A stretch of DNA of 64,000 nucleotides, from NCBI GenBank assembly GCA_036925085.1, contig JAUPFP010000117.1, forward strand, positions 140,001 to 204,000. Reading direction: 5' to 3'. A program made the translations under genes and the position numbers. Origin of the DNA: Brachycybe producta (lineage: Eukaryota; Arthropoda; Diplopoda; Playtdesmida; Andrognathidae). Below the pieces are notes generated by a model. The model was given only the letters and a program-made list of their open reading frames with translations. It searched no databases and had not been told where the DNA came from. Below are positions 31,509 through 43,200 of this stretch, in pieces. The stretch's first letter is position 1; each line of letters opens with the position of its first letter.

Positions 31509-32184
31509 TGTAACACCCAGTGACTCATGATCCCGCCAAAACCATAGCCTGGGTGGTAAACAACTCCTGCTTGTCCCTCCCTCCCTCTCTCTGACTCATA
31601 CTTAAGTGGCGGATTGATACTCTTAGGACCATGGTCGCTTGGACCAGGTTACACCTCGTAGGTGTACACAGGTCCAAGGTATACAAAGACCATGTTCCTC
31701 TTTGTTCATCGTCCACTCTTGCTCAACTTTTGTTCTACATAGATTTCTATATCCGTATCACATCATGGGCCCGTTGACGCACCTTTGATTATGTATATTC
31801 AATTTTGTAATGTTCATGTTTCTCGACAAGAATGAATAAAAGTGTTTACAATAAGAAACTACGTTGTCTTCTGTATCGAAACTAATACTTCTCTAGACAA
31901 GTTGGAGACACCACAAGGCAAGGAGACATATTGATCCCGAAGGAGCAACAACAGCTTCCATGCAAGAAGGAAGATGTACATCAATGGCGGCCAGAAGAGA
32001 TGGTCACCATCCGTCTGAGCAGACTACACCCCTATGCAGAAGGATGATCACAATCTATCACCATCCAACTTCTATAGCTCGAATTTTCTCCATGCGGTCA
32101 CCACGCGATCAAGAGAGTTAATGAGTTATAGAAAAACAGCATAATGAATTGGTAATTATTCATGATGTCGCCATAAAGCTCACA
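31509..32184 (+). repeat. Solo LTR1 with CATT duplication
   Basis: TGTAACACCC to AGCTCACA, 676 bp, flanked by CATT at 31505-31508 and 32185-32188. The TATA position reads TATACAAAG, a mutated box. The palindrome TACACCTCGTAGGTGTA is intact. Confidence 0.85.
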
Positions 32185-32189
32185 CATTT

Positions 32190-32345
32190 CCCCAGATAGA
32201 ATCTGCTCTATTTAAATGATACGAGCGAGTTTTCACTCGTATTGATGGTGATTGGCTAAGTCACCAATTCTATCGGCCCTTGAGGACTAGACCAATATAA
32301 TGTCTATTTAGTGTCCTCACTAGTTATATCTAATATCATAATTTG
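32190..32345 (-). repeat. LTR2 3'-end fragment
   Basis: The complement matches 14280-14415: GTGAGGACACTAAATAG, a CTAGTCCTC block, and ACTCGCTCGTAT. The solo LTR1 may have inserted into this LTR2 piece. Confidence 0.65.
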
Positions 32346-32349
32346 CTAA

Positions 32350-34408
32350 GGGCTGACTCCCTCCCTCTCTCACTCCCTCCCTTTGTGCATGAATGTTCTC
32401 CGAAACTACACACTCTAGAATCGTGACAGTTAACCAGTATACACATCTTTAGATGGGCTTCTTCGTAGGCTACATTAGAATTTTCAATTTTGTTCCGTTT
32501 AAATTATTTTTGTGAAAAATTATCAAATTTAAAAAAAACCCTGAACATATAAAAGTTGGCAGCCAGGAAAGCAGGCTTTATTGCATCACGTTTTTTTCAA
32601 AGAATAATTTAACCCACGTGGGTCAGGGTAAAGGTCACCTTTGATCTCACATTTTACATTGGTAGCAAATTTGGTTATGTCTGATAAGAAAGGTCCTTGG
32701 ATCAAATCCTGGCTGGGGTTTTTGTAAATTAATTTCTTCAACGCAAGGCAAACTTATACTAGGATCATGAAAAGTATTTACTCCAAATGTTTATCACGAA
32801 TTGTTCTCAATCTCAGATATTATACTGTGCGTAAATGTTTATAACATTATGTTGTCGTTAACGATATGTTTATAAAATTATAACATAACGTAAATGTTTA
32901 TAACATGCGAAATTGTTTATAACTCAGACAATACTTGATGAATTTTCCTGAAATTTTCAACATTTTTATCTTATATTATAAACGTTCTGCTAGGCAGAAT
33001 TTTTTTTCTAGAAAAGGTAAAAATTTAGAAATTTAAAAACTGGAAAGTGGCCGTTTCATAATTTTAAACGAACTAATGAACTTTTCACTTTTATTAATTG
33101 TTGTAACAAAATAACATACTAATAAATTTATACGACTGCCATGATGATTTATAAATTAAAACGTTGATTTCTACATACTTTAAACAATGTTTATAAGCAA
33201 ATTTACAAAGCAGCTAAAATAGCACTTTTCAGCTCTACTGCTGTAGTGTAATCATGGCCTCTCTGTGGGATTTAAGTCCGGGGGACACGCCGGCCATTTC
33301 AGAGTGGTGATCTTTTGGTTTCTTAACCATTCATTCCTTAGGTTACTGAAGTAACCTGGTTCTTTTATTGTTCGAATACTAAGCTACCTAAGCTAGGGAA
33401 TCGACTTTGGTCAGTTAGTAAACACTCATAACGTTGTCTGATAATAAACATAATTTTTTTGGATGAAATGAAGGAGCAAGGAGCACTTCTCATATTGTTA
33501 GGCTTCCACCACCAAACTTTCTGAGGGGAAAAAATCAATCTTGATTATCTTGACTTTGTTTTTTTTTGTTTTCGTCATATTGGAAGGATGTGAGGAAAAA
33601 ACACAATATTTTTTAATCAAATTTTGGCAGTCGGTCAGCCTAATGATATGGAAAACATTTAGCATCTTTGGAATGAGTAGCATAGTTTTTTAAATGCATA
33701 GCTTAGAATTCATTTAAACCAAAACAGATATCATCGATTATCAAACAATGTTAGGAGGATATGCACTGCCTTAAATCATCAATTCCCTAGCATTAGCTTA
33801 GTATTCCAGCAAGAAAATACATCAGTTTGCTCCAGTGACCTAACAAAGAAATGGTTATGAAACCAAAATATCACCACTTACGAACGACGGATGTGTTCCC
33901 TCAACTTAATTCCTATAGAGAACATTTGGTAAATCATCGTAAGTGATAATTAAACAGATTGCCATGGTTATAATACATTAGTTGAGATGAAAAGGGCCAT
34001 TTTAGCTGCTTCCGGGCAGAATTTCTGTAAATTTGCTTTAAAATATTTTTTAGAGTATGTAGAAAAAAATGTTTTCGTTATAACACATCAGGACAGTTGT
34101 ATACTTTATTAATTTAAATATTACTGTTGTGGTCAGCATGTTATTTTGTCACAATAACTAATAAAAGTAAAACGTTTATTAGTGCGTTTATAATTATGAA
34201 ATGGTCATTTTCCAGTTTTTAATTTTTTTTTAATTTTTACCTTTTTTAAAAAAAAAATTTCTTCCTAGCAGAAAATTTATACTATAAGATGCACTCTTTA
34301 TGTTGAAAATGTCAGGCAAATCAATCAAGTGTAACTTGAATTATAATCAATTTCTGGGGTGTGTAAATAAAACGTTATCACACCCGTCGCAGACGGGCTT
34401 TCTTTCTA

Positions 34409-34409
<1 letters not shown>
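32350..34409 (+). mobile_element. Helitron-like 3' end with large internal foldback
   Basis: The right end reads CCCGTCGCAGACGGG, a perfect 6-bp-stem hairpin, then CTTTCTTTCTAG followed by T, the Helitron 3' pattern. The left end is not defined. Most of the interior is an inverted repeat (32880-34350). The left boundary given here is only the edge of the LTR2 fragment. Confidence 0.45.
32880..34350. repeat. 1.5-kb foldback, arms about 550 bp
   Basis: The left arm (32880-33420) and right arm (33780-34350) are reverse complements with moderate divergence. Matching words include TGCTAGG, CAAATTTACA, CTACATACT and AACCAAAA with TCACCACTT. The central loop of about 360 bp has no coding sequence. 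Confidence 0.75.

Positions 34410-34444
<35 letters not shown>
34408..34444. repeat. (TA)n microsatellite
   Basis: About 17 uninterrupted TA units directly after the Helitron-like CTAG end. Confidence 0.95.
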
Positions 34445-34447
<3 letters not shown>

Positions 34448-34496
34448 GACAGGTATGTCCTTTTCATGTAACGTTTTAACCCTTGAACCACGTCGG

Positions 34497-34932
34497 AATT
34501 TATATAAATTTAAATGAATAAATGAACCGTTTTTTTCTCAAGGTCAACTATATGTTGCACCCTTCCCATCCAAGAACCCCATGATATTAAATTGGAGAGG
34601 GGAAAAGGTTGGAAAGTGTAGAGGGGGAGAGAGAAAAGTGGGAGGGGGTGACAAAAATTGGAATGAAAAAAGAAAAAAAAGAAAAAAACGGCGCGCATGC
34701 ACACACCAGAGAAAATGAAACGCTCATTTTTTCTTTCAAATATAAAAAGGGAGGGGATAATAGTAGCAAAATTAAACTAGAATTTTTTTTGCTCCGCCCT
34801 TTTATGAATTGGGTTGTTGGGTTTGTTACTTGGTCTGATGGCATAAAAAGGCGGAGGAAAAAATAATTCTAATGCTGGGCACAATTGCCTGTGAATTTTG
34901 CACCCGTCACTTATGACGGGTTACCCCACTAG
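34497..34932 (+). mobile_element. Helitron-like non-autonomous element, copy 2
   Basis: The body matches copy 1 (AAATGAATAAATGAACCG start region, then GGTCAACTATATGTTGCAC). It ends CACCCGTCACTTATGACGGG then TTACCCCACTAG. The stem CCCGTC/GACGGG and terminal CTAG are intact. The internal MITE has lost its left end. Confidence 0.65.
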
Positions 34933-35630
34933 ACTCTTATAAAGACTCACAGTCTTGAGGATCTTTTGTCTCTGTACTTCTCGGACTTGCATCCGTAAAT
35001 TTACCCTTGATGTTAGTGTGAATATGCTTACAGACTCAATGTTACAGGTTTGCACCTGTTGAAGACTTGGAGTATCCAAATGGTGTAGAGCTTCAATGAA
35101 ATGATGAATTGCCCAGTCGTGAAATAATTAAGTTTAGAATAATTAAAACACCACTGTTTAAGTTTCAATAGAATAGAGGATTTATTTCGTAGACAAAATA
35201 ATGCTGGCGAAATAATGAACTTGGTTTAAAACACAACACATAGAAAATAATAACGTTCAAAATAATGTATAAAAACCTAGCCAGAATTGGGCATAGGTTT
35301 GTTGAATTAGAATTCCTTTAAGAATGCTTAACAAACATAAAAACAAGTCTCTATTTATACCCTGAGAATCCAGAAGTCGGATTCTCAGGACACTTTTCTG
35401 TGATTGGACAAATAAAAGTTTGGGCCCAAATAGACCAATCAATAAATTGGTCTTTTTGGCCAAAATGATGACTCATCCCCTATTAAAAAGGGAAACGAAA
35501 AATGTAAACAACTTAATTAAAAAGCAGTAAAATCCACTCATATGGAATTTGAGAACAATAGCATAAGAGGAGAGAAGGATAAGGTCAAGTTTAAAAATAG
35601 AATCTGGGTCAATCGTTACCTATTAGTACT
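34933..35630 (-). repeat. LTR2 fragment, minus orientation
   Basis: The complement follows the solo LTR2 from GTTACG at the start to the CTTTAT...AGAGT region. It includes the hairpin-flanked GGCCAAA words and a TATA region (TATAAATAGAG). Its 3' end is cut exactly where the Helitron-like element ends. Confidence 0.7.
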
Positions 35631-35879
35631 GAGTGGCCCTGTAGAATGAAGATTTTTTCATTCTACATGAATCAAAAATTTTTAATTGCTTTTTCCCAAT
35701 CTGATTTTAAGTCTTTATTGTAATAAATGATTGTAAACCTTTATTAGTTAGAACATTATAATTATATCATTTTTGTGAAATAGTTTTTGCATTATTATTA
35801 TTGTCTTATTTACAAGTCTAAAAGCCCCTTCTTTTCTGTCAATAGGGTTTCTGATTATGCCTGTAACAGCTGTATACTC
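35631..35879. other. AT-rich sequence without recognised feature
   Basis: No coding or repeat signal was recognised. Confidence 0.4.
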
Positions 35880-37530
35880 ACTATATTTTGTTTAGACCTC
35901 CCCCCAGTTGAGGATTAGAATTAAAACTTTTGCCTTTTTCCTTCCACCTTGTCTCTTTCCCCAATTAAAAGTTTGAAACTAGACACATGGCTAAGTAGGC
36001 CTATCTACACACAAGAGGCCTATACAGCCTGTTGTCACATAAGATATATTCTTTTTTGATCAAGTTACCACTAATGTAGAAAAGAAAAATAAAGTTCCCC
36101 TCCCCTTCTTTAAAACATTGCTTATATAAACATGAGACATATGCCTAAATAGGCCTATCTGTAATATAGGCCTATATATCATGTTGTCTAACAAGATTGA
36201 TTCCCCTCCTCAAAACTTTTAAATAAAGAAGTCCCCTCTTTTACTTTATCCCCTCTTTTTAATTACTTCCTTTTTATTTACTCCTCTTTTCATTTGTTAC
36301 CTCCTGTTCCACCTCTCCCCTCTAGTGGCAAGCCAGAAGAAACTATAGAGACAATTAGACTGTCTAGAAATTGACCACATTTTTTCTAGACCAGGCCTAT
36401 TTACCAAAATCCCAGACAGGAAGAAAAACAAACAACCCCTCTTTTTTTCTTTTGGTTTTATGAAAACATAGAGTATTTATGCCCCCAACACAAATGCTCT
36501 ATGAAGGTTCTAATACAAATTAAAGTGTCTGAAAATTATGTAAATTATGTTATGTCATAGTGACCAATGAGAATTCTCTACTGTTAGTCTATGAAGGCTA
36601 TTTTATATAAAAAGGCCACAATATTACTTAGAAAGAGAGGCTTTTTGGCTTTTAAGCCATCTTCACTGGAGAATTCTCAACAGTGAACACTTCCAACAGT
36701 AAAAGGTACTTTGGAGCAGTACCTCAAAACTAAAACCACTAGTTTCCATAATTGGAGTACTGTGGCTAAGTTTGATGGTTGCTCCTGAGACCATAGTTGC
36801 TTTGGAATAGTCAGCCTGAGTTATCTGAGTAAAGCATTAGGGTACCATAGATTTATGCTAGTTTCCATGTTATTGGAGTACTGCAGATCTGCTGGTTCCT
36901 AGTGACAAAACTAAAGAGTGAATTCAGCATGACTGATTCAAAGAGAAGTAGCTTGAGCTGGCTTTATTTAAGTACACTCAGAGGGTACCACTAAGCTAAT
37001 AGTTTCTATTTAAATGGAGTACTGTAGCCAGTTGGTTCTAAAGAGAAACAAGAGTAAACTCAGTCAGAGCTAGTTTGGAAGTGTTCATCCTCATTTGATG
37101 CTGTAGGTGGTTTGCTGTTTTTATGTAAGTGTAACATTGTTTTTTTATTTTGATTGTATCAAAGATTGTTTGTATAAACAATACTTAGCTACCATTTTTC
37201 CTGTACCATTTCAAAATCTATTCTAACACATATATGCATGTCTTTTGAATTTTTGGTTTTTATTATTTAGTAATAACTATCTAGTTTCTCATTTTTTTTA
37301 TATTGTAAAAATAGTAGTAGAATATAATCAATTATTATTTCCTTTGATTTGCCTTTGTTTATTTGCCCTTCAGGCATATTATATTACTTTATATTAAAAT
37401 TCATGTTTACCTTTAAATAAAAATCTTGTTAATATAAACTTGTTGTTGAGTCAATTTGATTGGAACCATTACAGGTCTTCATTGACCTCGAACCTTTTGT
37501 TTTTTCTAAGTTGGTTTTTCTCAAAAATAA
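35880..37530 (+). repeat. LTR-like segment, family LTR4, copy 2
   Basis: Parallel to 22046-23200: pyrimidine-rich CCCCTCTTTT runs, an inner tandem duplication with TAGGCCTATCT (about 35995 and 36150), and a good TATA box TATATAAAAAGGCC at 36604. A long untranslated stretch follows, then AATAAA at 37419 and the shared block ACAGGTCTTCATTGACC (37471). No frame is open, so this looks like promoter plus leader of an LTR element without its body. Confidence 0.4.
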
Positions 37531-37672
37531 AGCTCTCTAGCCAGAGAACGACCAACAGCCCAGAAGCTACAAAATACAAGGTGCATACAAATTTTAAAAA
37601 CCAAAAACAAAACGGCACTAAATTAATAAATAAGAGGTGGGCCCAAAACGTCTAAATATATAAATATATAAA

Positions 37673-38205
37673 TGGACCTGGTTACACCTCGTAGGTGTAC
37701 ACAGGTCCAAGGTATAAAAGGACCATGTTCCTTTTTGTTCCTGGTCCTTCTCTTTGCTCAACTTTGTATTACGTATATCTTTAAATCCGTACCACATCAT
37801 GGGCTCGAGGACACACCTTTAATCAACAATATTCATTCTTGTACTCTTGATGTTTCTGAGCAAGGATGAATAAAAGCGTTACAATGAGAAACTGCGTTGT
37901 CTTTATGTCTGGAAACTAACACTTCTCTACAGAGGCCAGAGACACCACAAGGCAAGGAGACATACGGATCTCGGAGCAGCTACAAAATCTGCAATTGGTA
38001 TAACAGCAAAGGAAGATGCATATCAGCGTCGACCAAGAAAGATGGCCACCATCCTTCTACACAGATTACACCCATGCACAGAAGGATGATTGCAATCGAT
38101 CTCCATCCGACTCTTTCTGTAGCTCGAATCTTCCCCATACAGAGAAGAAACAAGCTATAGAAAACATCATCATCAAGTTGGTAAAAATATAGTCGACATC
38201 AATGC
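37673..38205 (+). repeat. LTR1 copy, 5'-truncated
   Basis: It begins inside the LTR at GGACCTGGTTACACCTCG, with TATAAAAGG at 37715 and AATAAA at 37869. It continues to the conserved GTCGACATCAA near the 3' end, where the final AGCTCACA is degenerate. No duplication can be defined. Confidence 0.75.
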
Positions 38206-38234
38206 GTGCAAACAAAGACAAAAACATGTAAGCA

Positions 38235-38598
38235 CATCAGAATTCATATAAATTTAAATGAACTGCTTTTTTTTCTCAAGGTCAACATTATGTTGCGCTC
38301 TCCCCATTGGAGAGGGGAAAAGGTTGGAAAGGGGAGGGGGTGAGAGAGAGAAAGAAACATGAGGAATAAACAGGAGGACGGGAAAACTGAAATTGAAATG
38401 AAAGGAGTAAAAAAAAAAGCCGCGCATGCGCACATCAGAGAAAATGAAAATCTCATTTTCTCTTTCAAATATAAAAAGGGGAGGAGATAATAGTAGCAAA
38501 ATTAAACTAGCTAGAATTTATCACAGGCAATTGTGCCCAGTATTAAAATTTCTTTTGCTCCGCCCTTTTATGAACGTCATCAATTTCTATTTGGTTTT
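38235..38598 (+). mobile_element. Helitron-like element, copy 3, truncated
   Basis: The body matches copies 1 and 2 from AAATTTAAATGAACTGC to CATCAATTTCTATTTGG. It then stops inside its internal MITE, where the gag-only element begins at about 38599. Confidence 0.65.
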
Positions 38599-38634
38599 TT
38601 TTCTCTACGTAGTAGAGAATAATCGACATCAGAA

Positions 38635-40055
38635 ATGACTAGTCTTCAGAAACTACTCAAAGATCTGAGGAACCTCGAGAGACTGAGGGAGGAACGACGT
38701 CGAAAAAAGAAAACTGCTGCGTTGAAGAGGATCGTAAAGAGGCAACGTACTCAACTGGAGGAGGCCAAGAAGGAAACCGAAGTACTCCCACCGACTCCTG
38801 TTGCTGTCAAGCCTGAGGTGCAGTCCAATGATGGGAGCAAGACGCCAGAACACGCCGCCATTGCCGACATCATTTGTAAACTGTCTCAGGAAAAACAGGA
38901 TGAGTTGGTTCGTCAAATTTTGGGCGACGAACGAAGCGAGAAAAGAGAGGGCTCGATCAACATGGAATTGGAATCGATCGAACCCGGGCGAAAGCCTGGT
39001 CCGGATGAAACTACCAAATGGACACCGGACCTCGGACCTACGCCATACTCTGAGAGGAATTTGTTACATCCACTTCAGGGATTCCCGAAGTACGAAGGCG
39101 ACGAGAACATCCTTTTCTACGTGGAAGAATTCGAAGACATCGCTACTGCACATGACTGGACTTCCCTGCAGCGATGCAGACACTTCACAGGACTCTTACG
39201 GAAGCGTGCAATAAAATGGCTTGCACACTTCTGCTCTGCTTATGAGGGACAAGAGATCACCTGGTCGGTTATGAAGGAGGGAATCATCGCTGAATTTCTC
39301 CTACCGGACCAAAAAGTCCACATGAATCGAGAGTTGGTCGAGAGGCGTCAGCAAGACCAGGAAACTTTCAGGGTCTATGCTGAGAAGTATGCAGAAATGT
39401 ATCGGAAGATTCACCCAAATGATGATGAATCTTTGCTGATAGCTACACTCCGAAAGAGTCTGCTACCAGCACTTCGAAAACATCTGTATGGGGCGCCAAA
39501 GGATCAGTATCACGAGTTCATTCGCTTCACCACTCAAACTGAAGGTGAACTCGTTGATGAAAAGGAGTTGATTTACAAGACGTCGGCTGGAACTACGACC
39601 AAAACGGGTGCAAGCCAGTCAAGCCAAGCAAATCAACAGTCAACCTAAGGCATCAAGTGGACAAGACAAGAAGTCAAATCCGCCTGAAAAGGCTGACGAT
39701 CAAGGACCAAAACAGACAGAGAAGGAACATCAAAACAGACAGAGGACTCCTTGGAACAAAAATCAGGGGCCGCTCATCTGCTACCGATGTTGGGAGGCGG
39801 GCCACATGGGTCGTGACTGCCCAAATCCTGCTAGACCAAAACCGGAACAAGGAAGGAGCGTTGCTGCAGCTACACCGACACCTGTAAAGAGTCGACGAAC
39901 CATTGGCAATGACGGTGACGAAATTTTCGAATTCTGTCGAAGTTTACGAAACTCACGTCCTGCCGAACGGTATGAGAATGGTGCCTGTCGACGTCAATGG
40001 AGTGACGCACTATTTTCATGAGGAAAATCTGACCGAAGAGGCTTTAAACTTCTAA
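38635..40055 (+). pseudogene. Gypsy-type gag with zinc knuckle, two frameshifts
   Basis: The ATG at 38635 opens a 337-codon frame. It has a basic coiled N-terminus (LRNLERLREERRRKKK), a Gln/Glu linker, then a Gypsy capsid domain (LHPLQGFPKYEGDENIL, FYVEEFED, FTGLLRKRAIKWL, ERRQQDQETFRVYAEKYAEM). It stops at 39648. The nucleocapsid lies in the +1 frame from 39608 and has the knuckle CYRCWEAGHMGRDC. A second shift near 39935 leads to a last segment (VNGVTHYFHEENLTEE) that ends with TAA at 40053. The 40-nt overlap could allow programmed shifting, but a capsid-nucleocapsid break is more likely a mutation. No protease follows. Confidence 0.75.
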
Positions 40056-40059
40056 GGGC

Positions 40060-41476
40060 GCCACTCAGCCCCAAAGTAGTGATGCCTGAAACTGAAACGA
40101 TTAAGGAAAAGGACAATGGAAAAATCGAAGTCTACTTGGAGAGTCATTAGGGAGTCCAAGCTGCAACTCGGCAACAAAGGGAAGTCTCCGAGCTACCACG
40201 TGTTATGTGTATCGAGGTTCGACAGGAGGGATCTGTAGGGGAAAACACAGACCTGTGCCAAGGTGACCGACATACGGCGGCTGCAAAGAAACAAAAGGGA
40301 AGCCAAGCTGTAGCACGACAAGAAGCCTCAACAACACTGACATCGAAAAAGGACATTGCTGTTGGAATCGAAAGTCGTATCATCCATGGGGAGGTCAACT
40401 CAAGAAACCACTGCAAAGTGGGGCCGTCGAGACATTAAGGGAAAATGTCGAAACTAAGCCCTTCAGGGAACAGGAGTCAGTGAAAAGGAAAGTAGCTGCT
40501 CCTGCAAAGGAACAGGAGTTAGTGAAAAGGGAAGTAACTGCTCCTGTAAAGGAACAAAAAGGGAACTTTACAACTGGCCTCAGAAGTTGTAGCATCTATG
40601 GGGGATGCCAACCAACGGTGCCACTGCAAAGTGGGCTCATCGAGACATCTAAGGTGGATGTTATGGTGCAGTCCGATGGAAAACAGGTTTCAGTGAAGCT
40701 AGGAGTAGCTGCTCCTGAAAAAGGAAAAGAACATCTTTATAGGGAAGATGTGAAAATGAGAAAGTGTCAGGGTGGCACTAAAGGTGATCAGGGTGGTCAT
40801 CAAAAACCAAAAAGAAATAAGGACAGGGTGTCCAAAAAGGAATTCTGGGAAAAGACACGCGGGCAGGCCGAAAATATCTCTATGGGAGAGACATCTACAG
40901 CCTCCCGTGTGCAAACACGGGTAGGAATAACAATTGAGAATGTTAAAACTCAATCGACTCCTAAAAAGGAACAATTTGGTGTTAAAATCTCATGAAGCGA
41001 TGAAATAATGTCCAAATTGTGTAAAGGAGAGGCCAAAATTCAAATTTGCCACTATAACGAGCGCCGCCTGGTGGGAGAAAAAGGCAAAAGAAACTTCTTC
41101 AATAGAAGCTCCTCCCACTTCCAGCCGGAAATTGAATTTGCAAGCCCCACAGGATCACGTGAAAAGCCGATCGCCATTTTGGACACTACTTCGAATTGTG
41201 ATTCTGCAAAGAACGGTCACGTTTCGCAATTCATCGGAAAAAGTGTCAGCATCCAAATTACGAAGTTTTGGAAGGACGATGTTGAAGACTAATGGGAATA
41301 TGAATGCTGGAGGACCTCGCCATCCTTTCGACAGAGGCAGAACCCGGAGCCAGGGATCAACAGGGACGTCTGGAGCCGGACCACTAAGACAAGGACCAGG
41401 AACAGAAATGGATCAGCACGGACCAGTTCCAATCCACGCCGAGAAACTGGAGGAACGAGTCAGCGAGGAAGCGTAA
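40060..41476 (+). pseudogene. Degenerate Lys/Glu-rich region in place of pol
   Basis: I do not recognise this sequence. The best frames are 40205-40438, 40480-40995 and 41008-41292, with a final basic or Arg-rich tail to 41476. The 171-codon frame has a repeated word (VAAPAKEQELVKREV, TAPVKEQ). Later comes a Lys/Arg-rich stretch (HQKPKRNKDRVSKKEFWEK). The last segment, read in either of two frames, is rich in Arg, Gly and Ser. Neither protease nor RT motifs appear. It could be remnant pol linker, an accessory ORF, or captured sequence. Confidence 0.35.
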
Positions 41477-42050
41477 CTTTGAAATTGTTTAATTTTTTAT
41501 TTTGGGGTTAAAGAAAATAAGGGATTTCTTTTTGGGAAAAAAATTAAAATTTTAAATTTGCGTTATGTTTTGGGGGAGTTAAAAAGGTTTTAACTGTTCT
41601 TGTTAGTAAAAAAAATTTAAAAGGGAAAGGGGGTTTCTTTTAACTTTATGTTTATTTTAGTCGGGGCTTTTAGGAGGGAAATTTAATTTGAAAATTAGAG
41701 TTCGTTGATACGTTTTTATCTATTCGTTTAAAATATTTATCGTTTGGGAAAAGATATCGTTTATTGTTAATTTTAATTGGGTATGTTCTAGTCGAACATG
41801 AATTAAGAGTTAATTGAGGGTTGTTGATTTAGGGGGTCTAAGGGATTGCAGGGTTAAAATCAACTGTGATTAATTGATAATAATGAAGAACCTGTGATAT
41901 TTTTATTTTTGAATTGTTACAAATATTGTGTAAATTCTATTGGTATTTCTTTTTATGTAAGTGCAATCTTGTCAAAGAGGGTTTTGTTTTATTTGTGACC
42001 TAATGCGGCTGCTTACCAGGGTGAAGTTCAGGGACGAACTTCAGGCTTAG
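41477..42050 (+). other. 3' untranslated region of the gag-only element
   Basis: AT/G-rich low-complexity sequence with many TTTTTGGG and AAAGGG runs and no open frame, leading into the polypurine tract. Confidence 0.45.
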
Positions 42051-42059
42051 TTGGGGGAG

Positions 42060-42909
42060 TGAAACGATCAGTCCAGGAGCGATCCTGTGTCGCTTAATTT
42101 TTCCTGGATCGTTTATTTTTGTTTTTAGAATGGCATGCCAATATCCTGTTTGGGTCCTCTCCTCCCAATCCCACCCCTTAATACAAAAAGATCATACTGA
42201 TAAGCAGTAGCATTAAGTCAATGGAGTTTTTCTTGGAATATTGGTTTTAATTGATGATGAATCATTTTTCTATATTTTGGTGACCACTGGTCAATCATTT
42301 TGATTGGCCAGTTTTTTTTTATTTCGATTTTGCCCAATCAGAGAATACTGAGAAAATGTTCTCAGTATCCTCTTTTTGGGTATAAAAGGCCGTGTATTTT
42401 TGTGTAAATCAAGCACTCTTGAAACAACGAATCTATGCTCAAGTTTGTTCAGAGAGAACAGTCTTTTTGAAGACTAAGGAAGCACTTTTTGAATTGTACT
42501 CTTAACACTGAAAATTATGCCGATTGTGGCCAAATTCTGTATATTATGAGAATAAATTGTTATGAAGAGTAAAAAGTTGCCAAGTCTAATTTCTTTTTAC
42601 TTATCGGATAGAACGAAAGTTCTAACAATGTCTTCATCTCGAATTACCAATCCGGGTGAAAACCCGGATCACTACTTTTAGATGCAACTTCAAGGAACAG
42701 CACGATCAACCGGCTTTTAAAGGGTGAAAGCCCGAGGAGTAGCAGACAGCTAAAAGATCCATTTTTTCTGTAAAAGTTCAACATGGAAGAACTTGTGAGG
42801 AATAAGAAAAGGGATTAATTTGTTCCCTTCCTCCTGAACCAGGATAAAATAAGCGGCATAGCCAACCACTTTTTGGTACATTTTATCCACCACAAGGTGG
42901 TTCGTTACA
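42060..42909 (+). repeat. 3' LTR of the gag-only element (LTR3)
   Basis: TGAAACGATC to GTTCGTTACA, 850 bp, directly after TTGGGGGAG. TATA box TATAAAAGGC at 42381, AATAAA at 42551. The 3' end carries AGCGGCATAGCCAACCACT, as in the fragment at 1-101. Confidence 0.75.
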
Positions 42910-42934
42910 ATATTATTATAAAAAGTATGGCCGA

Positions 42935-43200
42935 TGAAGAACCTTAGGGTAAAGGGTCAGGATTTTCACGCGTGGGTCTGTTTTCACCAACAAAATGTAG
43001 CCCACAAATGTATGTAAATGGCTTCACATTAGCTATTTAGAAATTTTTCTGCTGCAAGCAGCAACCCACCTTCTACATTTTAAGGGTTTCTTTTTAGGAT
43101 TAGGTAATCTGTAAAGTGTTAACTGTTTTGGTTGTGGTCTATTATCAGGAAAACGTGAATCACAAACACTGTAACAACGTTTTCCAACCGTTTCCGACAT
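42935..43200 (-). pseudogene. THAP domain with both zinc-ligand pairs, frame-broken
   Basis: Starting at the ATG at 43200 the frame reads MSETVGKRCYSVCDSRF, giving the first CxxxC pair. It runs on through TLYRLPNPKKK and RRWVAACSRK, matching the usual F/Y-x-x-P and conserved Trp of the domain, to a TAG at 43033-43035. In the adjacent frame the second half follows at once: FTYICGLHFVGENRPT with the CxxH pair, then an ENPDPLP word common after THAP domains in mobile elements. One small indel therefore separates two good halves. Role by family: sequence-specific DNA binding at transposon ends or promoters. No catalytic domain follows, because the element is cut. Confidence 0.7.

Larger units (their letters stand above)
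38599..42909 (+). mobile_element. Gag-only LTR element (LTR3 family), 5' LTR missing
   Basis: In order: gag (38635-40055), a 1.4-kb Lys/Glu-rich degenerate coding-like region (40060-41480), an AT-rich untranslated stretch, a polypurine tract TTGGGGGAG (42051-42059) and one LTR (42060-42909). No DTG protease, RT, RNase H or integrase motif is visible. The 5' LTR is absent, and the left junction falls in a Helitron-like repeat. The 3' LTR abuts a THAP-bearing TIR element. Confidence 0.7.
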
